From Cucumis sativus (taxonomy: Eukaryota; Streptophyta; Magnoliopsida; Cucurbitales; Cucurbitaceae): a stretch of 64,000 nucleotides of DNA. Numbering within the stretch: position 1 is the stretch's first letter; every line of letters begins with the position of its first letter. The DNA is taken from assembly GCF_000004075.3 (NCBI RefSeq), contig NC_026655.2, forward strand, positions 25,839,489 to 25,903,488, written 5' to 3'. Both the position numbers and the translations under genes were made by a program. The notes beneath the pieces were generated by a model, which was not told where the DNA came from, did not search any database, and saw nothing but the letters and a program-made list of their open reading frames with translations. This document shows, one piece after another, positions 47,656 through 64,000 of the stretch.

Positions 47656-49791
47656 CACATTAGATTAGAGAACACTAATTAGGTATCCAAGTTTTATCCC
47701 TATTGAAAGGCTTGTACTTGCCGAGGATGGGCCAAACCACTTAAATAAAGCCAATGTCCAACCTATTCTAAAATGGTCACTCTATATGAGTTGGATACAT
47801 ACGATCGTATAATTTTGGACTTCAAAACATTAATATCTAAAGTATGTTGGTAGGTATGAAAATGGGTATGAAATCCAACACCAAAAATAAATAAGTATGA
47901 ACATAACAAATTTGGTAGCATTTCGATCTAAACTTACAAACTTATATGAATTTATGATATGTTTTGTACACTTTCTTATAAACCTAATAAATTGATTGTT
48001 TTTTTTCCGGTTCAAGAGTGGTGGGGTTGGGATTAAATTATTGATAGTTAGTATCTCTGATAATCTCATGAATTGCTTACTAGTTATATACACATTTGTG
48101 TTTCTTTTTACCCAACAAGCGTTAGTATAAAATCCATAAGTTTAAGATTTGATACAAATTTTGGTCTATGTGACTCGAACAAAGTTCAACATAGTTTTAA
48201 TTTAATTCGTCTATTTTTTTAATTTTAAAATTTTATTTTACTGTATAGTCAACTTCACAAATAATGGTTCTCGTGGTTAACATATTACCCTTTTATTTAT
48301 TTATTTAATTTTATTTATATAATAGTTTGTTTTGTGTTCAATCATATTAGTTCATAGGTAACGATTAGGCTGCACCTAATGCATATAAACCGACTCTTCC
48401 AAACACGAAAAAGAAAACAATTTGACTTAACTTTTTAAAAATATTTTTTTAATGAGTGAGTACAACACACAACACACATGAAATTTTTTCTAATGACAAG
48501 TTAGTATTACTTCTATTGATTATTTGACACGTTATTAAATGATTTGTAACTTTTTAGATATTCATTGTGTTGACTTAAGTAGCCATCAATAAATAGATGT
48601 AATGTGCATACTAGAAATTTCCTCCGAAAATTTAGTGCCCTTACCTGCATTTGTGACAACTAGCAATGATCTCTATATTTGAGTGCTTTTATAATATTTT
48701 TAATTGTAGTTTCGTTTGTTTTGCATTTGATGGAGTTTCATGATTGACTAATTATAATGTTTTACCGTCGAAGCAATCAAACAAAATAGTTTAATAACGT
48801 AAAAAAAATGTTCACGTTTGTCTACTTTAAATTTGATTCGTGTGTCATTTTAATAAAATTTAATCCATAATTTTAAAAGAACAAATAACTAAAAACATAA
48901 ATTAAAAGATTAAAATAGTCATACTTTAACATTGTAACGACTAAAATGAACTAAAATTAAAAACAATATTTAAAGTTTGACATTTTTGTTCAAAAAAAAT
49001 ACAATTGAGGTTTTCTAGTGTTTTCTTTCAATCTAAATATGCATAAACACACACTTAGAATCTTTGTTTTTAACTTTTAATGTTGAGTTGTAATAGCAGA
49101 GAAAAAGGTCGCCATTCAAATTGATAAAACAAAATTTCTAAAGGGGTGGATATCAATATTAAATATGTATGGTTAATTTAAAGACAATATGTAATCTATT
49201 TAGTTTAATAGGAAGAAAAATACTCATCCTATATTTATATGTTAGTTTATGGAGAAGGAACAATTTAATTATTAATACAAATAAATTTGAAGACTTCTAC
49301 AAATATTTGTCAATATGGATATTCTTATTCATAAAATTAAAATCTCGATATCAACTTCTACAATGATACTAAAGTAAAAGAATGGACATAAATTCTGGTA
49401 CAATCTGAACGCTTGTAGATTGTTATGTCTCGAAGTTTGGTTGCAATGGCAATGAATGATGCATCTCAATGAAACAGAGAGAGAGAGAGCGAAAATGGAG
49501 GACCGTGTGGGGCAGTGCCGCGTGGAAGGCCATTGCCAAAGCTGGGGAAGCAAGAAAAGGATCGAATCACCATTTCCCACATGTCAGGTCAACAGAATGG
49601 ATTTTCAAACGAACAAAAAAGTCGTCAGCTTTGTTAATTTCTTGAGGTCCCATTCTCCTCTTCTTCCTTTTCAACAAATTTTACCTCCTACCCACATAAC
49701 AAAACGGAATTTCAGACAACATTGAGAGAAAAAAATTCTGGTTTTTTTTTTGGAAGAAAATCATCAGGAGAAACTGAAAAAAGGGGGATAT

Positions 49792-58535
<8,744 letters not shown>

Positions 58536-58899
58536 AAATATCGAAGAGGCCTATCTGAAGAAGATAATGGCTTATACTTAAAAGCACCTGTTTATTTTTT
58601 CAGTGGCAAAGGAATTTCAAAGTTCCAAATTGTTTTGAAAAGTTCATGTACAGATTTTTTGGTTTAGGAACTCAAGATCTCCCCCTCCAAATGGCTGCTT
58701 AGGAGTGGTGAGATTGTGAGTTTTTTGTTCCTGAGGCCTTGTCTGCCTAGGTTGGCTGATAAAAACTAGCCTTCTCTTGTGGCAGTTTCTTGGCCCTTCT
58801 TTTTTTGCCTCATTCTTCTCTCCCTTTGTATTTGAGAAATTGTATTGCTGCATTAACAATCCATAAAGCTTTTGGTGTCTATTGTATCGTTTTCATTTT

Positions 58900-61390
58900 T
58901 TTTCACAAGTTGTTCATAATATCCCCTTCTGTTTTTGGGAAACAGGTTCGCTTTTATTTGTGACAAGTTGAATGTATAATTTTGTTCCTGATGTATACAT
59001 CATGTTCCCTTATAACTCTTTTTTTTTGTCACCTTCCTATTGTATTGTTTTTTAGTGTTAAAAGAAAAGATCATGTAAAGAGATAAATGGTTATGGTCTT
59101 ACATAGTGTCGTGATATTGACAAAAAAGAAAAAAAAAACACAAAATGGAAATAATAGAGAATCGATACAAAGATTTACGTGATTCATTAACAATATGTTA
59201 GGTACATCCATCTTGGAGAGGATGAAAACAAAAAGAAATTAGATTACGGATTCAGAGAATATGTATTAGAGAGTTATATGCCCTCTAAAATCTATGGTCA
59301 AAATCGTAAATAATATAAACACAAATACAATTTAAGTTTTGAGCAACCAGGATGTGTCGTCCCTAGACATGACTACGCACTTGGTCATTTAGAGTACTAG
59401 ATAACAAAACTAAGATATTTCAATCGGTAGAATAATGATGTAGTAGTCAGTGTATATTTGCTGTATTTTACCTTTGTGACTAATATGTGGGTCAATAATA
59501 ACTCAAACACTTATTTATGAGTGACTCCTGTTTATGTTGTGAGTTTAAAAGGTTCATCCTAGGTTATGTCTACAATGTATGGTGCTTAAATGTCAAATGT
59601 TTAAATAAAGAGGTGACAAAGGTTGAAGAAGGACTAAAGTGAAATAGATATTCAAAGTAAACGAAAAGAAAAGGAAAGTAAATGTTTGAAGATATCTAGT
59701 AAGCCATATTTGCAGCTACAACTTCCAATTCTAGTATGCTTCCAAATATTGACTTTTATTAAGATAACTAAATTGAAAGTTTATTGTATTTTCTTTCCAT
59801 AATATTTATGACTCATTCATGACTCATTCATACCATGAATGATGAGACCAATTAACCTTGTAGTCAATTGTCTAACACTATATTTGTTTTTCACTCTTCT
59901 ACACCACAAAACTTAATTTTTTTTGAGGTCAAACTTATACATTTATCTAAACTACTAGGGACTATAAAAATATTAGCTACAAATTGGATCTCGTAGGTAC
60001 AATTTGGGAATGAAGACATAAGACTAGAGTACCATTTTGGTATGTTTTTTTAGAGTGGTTCAAATTAGTTCTAGTACTTTCATTGTTCAATTTTAGTCAT
60101 TGTACTTTTAATAAACTTAGTTTAGTCATTTGTACGAGTGAATTTGGATCAAAGGAAATAATTGACGGGAAGAAGCATGATATTGGTGAAAAGTGACAAC
60201 TAAAAACCAAGGTGATCTTTAAGAGAAAGAGTTGGCTTGAGCTTAGATCCAAACCAATATCCTTGCTGGAGGTTGAGATTGAGACTGATCATCACCAAAT
60301 GCCTAACGAGGTATGTTTGACGCATGCCCAAATTCAAAGAAACACTTTAAGTATAAGATATAACTAAAGAAAGATGCTCGACCAAGGTCTACTCTAGTCA
60401 AACATGAAACCGGGCGCACCCTATGTCGTGACATGTATTAGCTAATTATCCTAAGGTGACTCGAAAACCCTAGGTCAACATTTTTTATAAATACAAAACT
60501 ATAACTTCATACAATGTAAATTCAATCGACTCTAAATCTCCTTACGACTTTCACACTCTTTAACTTTATGACTCAAGCATCAGAGTGTATGTGGCAAGCA
60601 TCACACAAGTGTGCAAGTTTCATCTTTTACATGTCACATTGTTCTCTTCTTCAAACAAATCCACTATTAGTGTCATGTGAATGTCAAATATGTTTGCCCC
60701 ATTCAAAATGTGGCATCATCCTTACGTTTTTTAACGAAATTAATCAAATAAAAACAATACGTCCATGCATAAAAATACATCACCACGTTTCAAGATTTAT
60801 AGTAAAAATGATAATATTGCAATAAAGTTTTTTCTTTTAAAAATCAACCGTGAAGACTAAACTTAAGATTTACTAAAACTGTAACAACTAAAATTAGGCT
60901 TAAAACTAAACAGTTTGAAAATACAACGAACGAACAACATGTTATTGAAAAAAAAAACCCTCATATTTGTAACGTAAGTTCCATACATTAGATTTCTCAA
61001 TCTTAGCCAACTATCTAAAGCCTCCTATTGTATGACCACCCTCCAATATATAATACATGTACATAGATAAATATATTTGAACTTTGAAGCATATGCATAT
61101 ATATATATATGAAGCAAAAATTATTAAAGAACAATTAAAGGCATGGAAATATATAAAGTGAACTATATAAAGTAAGTAATAATTAATGTAACATGTTTGG
61201 TTTAATATGAATTAATCACAAAACAAAAAACGATGGACAAAAATAGAAACATGTGATGTAGTCTTAATTATTATTATAAAGTACTAATTTTCATAAACCC
61301 GGTTCAACCGGGTCGAACCAAAAACTTCCGAAAATACTCGACTCCCAAAACCAAATTTAATTTAAAGGCCAAATAGTAGCATGGGCATAT
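58900..61390. other. Spacer between the NDR kinase gene and the next gene
   Basis: The 3' UTR of the kinase gene reaches to roughly 58980. The rest is AT-rich, with no ORF carrying family features. It holds pieces resembling old retroelements: TTTAGTCATTGTACTTTTAA at about 60093 and a gypsy-LTR-like block at 60390-60640. A short (AT)n lies near 61096. Confidence 0.5.
60390..60640 (+). mobile_element. Possible degraded gypsy-type LTR remnant
   Basis: TTTTTTATAAATACAAAACT (about 60482-60501) is followed by CTTCATACAATG and by ACTCAAGCATCAGAGTGT, the block common near the R/U5 end of plant gypsy LTRs. No ends, duplication or internal domain were identified. Confidence 0.35.
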
Positions 61391-61399
61391 TCGTAATTT

Positions 61400-63354
61400 A
61401 GCACTGCCAATTTTCATTGCCGATCAAAGCAATGAGCTTCCTCCTCCATGGCTTCGCATGAAGTGAACAACCTTCAATCTGGAGCTTCAACTCGTAAATG
61501 AAAAAATAGAATAAAATAAAATAAATTTTTGTTCGTTTAAATTCTTTTGATTTTTTTTTTCCTTTTTTGTATTTCACTACTACCCGATTCTGTTGGAATT
61601 TTCCAAACCTTTGAATGTCTTGGATCGTAGTAGCTCGAGCTCAGCACGAATATCAACGATTAATTTCGGATTGAAAGTTGAGGTAGATTCATTTTTTTTT
61701 TTTAGTTTAATTTTTTTAATTTTTTATCGAATTGAATTGTTGTATTTTTGTTGTACATTTCTTAGTATTTCTGGTTGTTTGAAGTTGGATTTGAGGTGTT
61801 TTACGTATCACGAGAATTTAGCTTCTAGGGTTCTTTCTTTCAAATGCGTGGTTTTCTGTTTATTTCTCGTTGGGTAGTTATTAAATAAAGTTGAATTAAC
61901 ATAAGGTCAACGAAGTAGAAGGAAACATTCTTTAATTATTTTTGGAGCTTCGAGCTGGAAATACTTTTCTAGCAGAATCAAGATGGGTATGTCAGTTGTT
62001 TTTCTTTCCAGAAATGAAATGTGGAAATCTCCTAAAGTTAAAGATGTTTTTAAAGTTGGAAATTTTTATTTACTTGTTTTCTTTAGACATAGATTTTAGT
62101 CCATTTCGTTACAATTTGTGTATTTTGGATCTTGGAGACTCTTCAAGTGATTGGAACGTTATTGAACTGTATTGGGGTGGTGTTAATCATTAGGCTAGCC
62201 ATATGTGTGTTGAAATGAATTGGTTGATCCAACCACGTGCTGTTTTAGATTTCTCTACTATGGTGGCCTCAAATGGTTGGTAACTTTGTTTTTTTTTACC
62301 CCGAAACTATTATGCTAGATCTTAAAGTCAATCCTTTTCTAATACCATTTCCTTTTGATTATAGTCTTGTCTTAGTTTGCATTATTGCTGGTATAATGGC
62401 ATGATACTGGTTTAATGAAACTGCAACTATGTCTATGGTGGATTTTCACTTCTAGGATTTTTAAAGAGTGGTGTCTATGGGCAACCGAAGTACAACACAA
62501 CTAGTTAAGGTATTGTTAGAAGTTTGAATTTTCACTCACTTATGTTATTGAACTTACAGAGTAGTGTCTTTGAGGTTATTTTTATTCATTAGAGGGGAGA
62601 GGTATATGCACTTGCACATGGTCAATTGCTGTAGATCGAGTGCATTGAATTTCTGCAACTGTATCTTTAGAAAAGTTGAGTTTCTTGCATATTTTTTCAT
62701 CTTACAAATATTTAAGATTCTCATAGATGCAATACCTGACTGGAACTTGTGTGCATGTTTTACATGAATGAAACATAGATGGGATTTGGATTCTAAAGAC
62801 TGTCAGTGTGTGGGATAAATGCGTTCTGTCTTAATTATTTTGCAATTTGATCGTGCTGGTATTTGTTTTTTACTTAAAACAGATAGTTTCACTTTTGAAA
62901 AATGGTCTTTGTTATACATCAGTTCATTAGAAAGTTGGTCTTTTATTTGTTGAGATAGTTTTATCTTACTATTCTATATTAGTTAGAACTCTTGGCCTTA
63001 AGAGGATACAAGCAGTTGAGTGATAGGGTCTAGGGAGTAAGTAGTAGAGACAATCTTTAGTTTCTGACCCAAAGCTTGTGTTCCTCAAATTGAGATAATC
63101 ATCCAATGGGATTCCAGAGCTGTGCTTCTTGGTCAAGTATGTTTTCCGGTATTTATGACTGAACTGCTAGTAACTTTTTTCTTCTCTGAATATTAAGGTG
63201 GGAAATCTGCCCTTGTCTTCTTTCCTTATTAATTTTTTTCCCTTACAATTTCGGATAGGTAAACGATTCTTTTGTTTCAAAGTATGATTCCAAAACTCCT
63301 TGCTGTGTGTTACTTTGCTTGCTATGGCATGGATGATGCACGGACTTTTACCTG
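61400..63354 (+). other. Probable 5' UTR and leader intron of the last gene
   Basis: GC content rises at about 61400-61690, before the T-rich stretch from 61690 on. CGGATTGAAAGTTGAG followed by GTAGATT near 61681 looks like a donor. The coding start is at 63355, so a leader intron of more than 1 kb is likely; the acceptor is unresolved (candidates near 63250-63280). A 17-codon upstream frame starts at the ATG near 61449 (MASHEVNNLQSGASTRK). No other coding exon was recognised. Confidence 0.4.
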
Positions 63355-64000
63355 ATGGTGATGTCTAGCAAGTTTGAATTCACTTCAAGTAGCCCAGATA
63401 GACCGTTACACTCTAGTGGGCAACGTGGAGCCCACATGGCCGTCCCACTGGACAGATCTGGTAGCTTTCGTGAGAGTTTGGAGAATCCAAATTTATCTAC
63501 ACTTCCAAATATGTCAAGAAGTGCTTCTGCTGTTTCACAAGGGGAAGTTTTAAATTTCTTGCAATGCTTGCATTTTGGTCGAAAGTTGGTTGCTACAGAT
63601 GAAAAGTCTAATCGTCAAGGGGACTTTAGCAGACAGTTACAACTTGCTCTTAGTATGTCACCGGATGATTCTCCATCTAGTTCTTCAAAAGGTAAATTGC
63701 CATCTGTGATGCCAGAAGAAATCAAGCGGATGAAGGTTAGTCTACGTGAGTGCTCTATCAAAGCCAGGTAACTCTTCATAAACTTTGTATTTTGAATCAG
63801 AATTTGTCCAATATATTCGTCAGATCCTTTGATTTTTTTATTTTCTTCAGGGAACGCTTAAAACTTTTCAATGAAGCCTTATCTGTATTTAATAAGTTCT
63901 TCCCAAGTGTACCATCAAAAAAGAGATCCCGGTTAGAAGGTTATAACAATGAGAGGTCCAATTTCATTTTATCTGGTGAGCGGTCAGCTAGGGGGCAAGC
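63355..64000 (+). CDS. Plant-conserved large protein of unknown function, 5' part only
   Basis: The first coding exon is 63355-63767; the GT donor is after phase 2 (AG|G = Arg). The second exon starts at 63851 and runs past the window end. The protein opens MVMSSKFEFTSSSPDRPLHS, then GAHMAVPLDRSGSFRES, then SRSASAVSQGEVLNFLQCL, with RQLQLALSMSPDDSPSSSSK, and continues ERLKLFNEALSVFNKFFPSV in exon 2. The SSPDRPL...SGQRG and LDRSGSFRE motifs mark a land-plant family of about 1,200-1,300 residues (Arabidopsis At2g19390 and At4g29790 from memory). No enzymatic or binding domain is visible in this part; the start region is Ser-rich and likely disordered. I chose the first ATG; MSSKFEF two codons later is also possible. 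In Arabidopsis one paralogue lies next to an NDR kinase, as here, which supports the identification. Confidence 0.85.

Larger units (their letters stand above)
46830..49640. other. Spacer between the ALP1-like and NDR kinase genes
   Basis: Contains the 3' UTR of the ALP1-like gene, a 249-bp MITE-like element with 11-bp flanking repeats (47234-47504), a (TG)n run at 47640-47655, and otherwise AT-rich DNA without supported ORFs. The 49440-49640 part, with (GA)n and GC-richer sequence, is the likely promoter of the kinase gene. Confidence 0.55.

Noticed and set aside
49456..49725. 89-codon ORF before the NDR kinase
   Set aside because: Sits in the promoter/leader; no family match and ends before the kinase ATG. 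It could be an upstream ORF if transcription starts early, but nothing supports that.

Overview
The window is nuclear DNA of a flowering plant, almost certainly a eudicot. The genes are split by AT-rich GT-AG introns, the coding exons are richer in GC than the strongly A+T-rich spacers, and every recognisable protein belongs to a plant family. Dispersed spacer motifs built on 'aaatatagtaaaatt' and 'ctatc...gatag' remind me of Cucumis-type (cucurbit) genomes. That lineage guess comes from recall and is not proven here. There are no bacterial features: no operons, ribosome binding sites or CRISPR.

Eight protein genes are supported, the last one partial. In order: (1) an IQ-motif calmodulin-binding IQM protein, + strand, 8154-10654, 7 exons, 535 aa; (2) a DUF3511 protein, - strand, 12525-12896, intronless, 123 aa; (3) THO6/DWA1, a WD40 protein, - strand, 14944-22808, 13 coding exons, 369 aa; (4) N-myristoyltransferase NMT1, + strand, 24001-25305, 434 aa; (5) a plastid-type glyoxalase/VOC protein, - strand, 32026-33895, 5 exons, 206 aa; (6) a domesticated PIF/Harbinger transposase (ALP1-like), + strand, 45360-46811, 483 aa; (7) an NDR-type AGC kinase, + strand, 49792-58535, 13 exons, 533 aa; (8) the 5' part of a large plant protein of unknown function, + strand, 63355 to the window end. 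For the five complete split genes and partial gene 8, exon joins were read by hand from splice sites and frame. For the complete ones the exon lengths sum to an exact codon number.

THO6 and NMT1 are head to head and share a region of about 0.4 kb carrying a telo-box and site II (GGCCCA/AGCCCA) motifs. The 11 kb between the VOC gene and the ALP1-like gene is an AT-rich gene desert with microsatellites, degenerate tandem repeats and transposon remnants. Introns of THO6 and the NDR kinase hold small retroelements: a candidate TRIM with both LTRs in THO6, a 283-bp solo LTR with a perfect 5-bp target duplication in the kinase gene, and a relative of that LTR in THO6.

The genes do not form one pathway; they cover calcium signalling, mRNA export, lipid modification of proteins, plastid metabolism and NDR/MOB signalling. 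Their order matters more than their functions. From memory of Arabidopsis gene numbering, the set interleaves neighbours from a chromosome 5 block (IQM5, NMT1, VOC), a chromosome 2 block (DUF3511, THO6, NDR kinase, unknown protein) and a chromosome 4 pair (ALP1-like, unknown protein). That is the pattern expected if this species kept an ancestral order that was fractionated in Arabidopsis. I found no novel defence-like or metabolic gene cluster.
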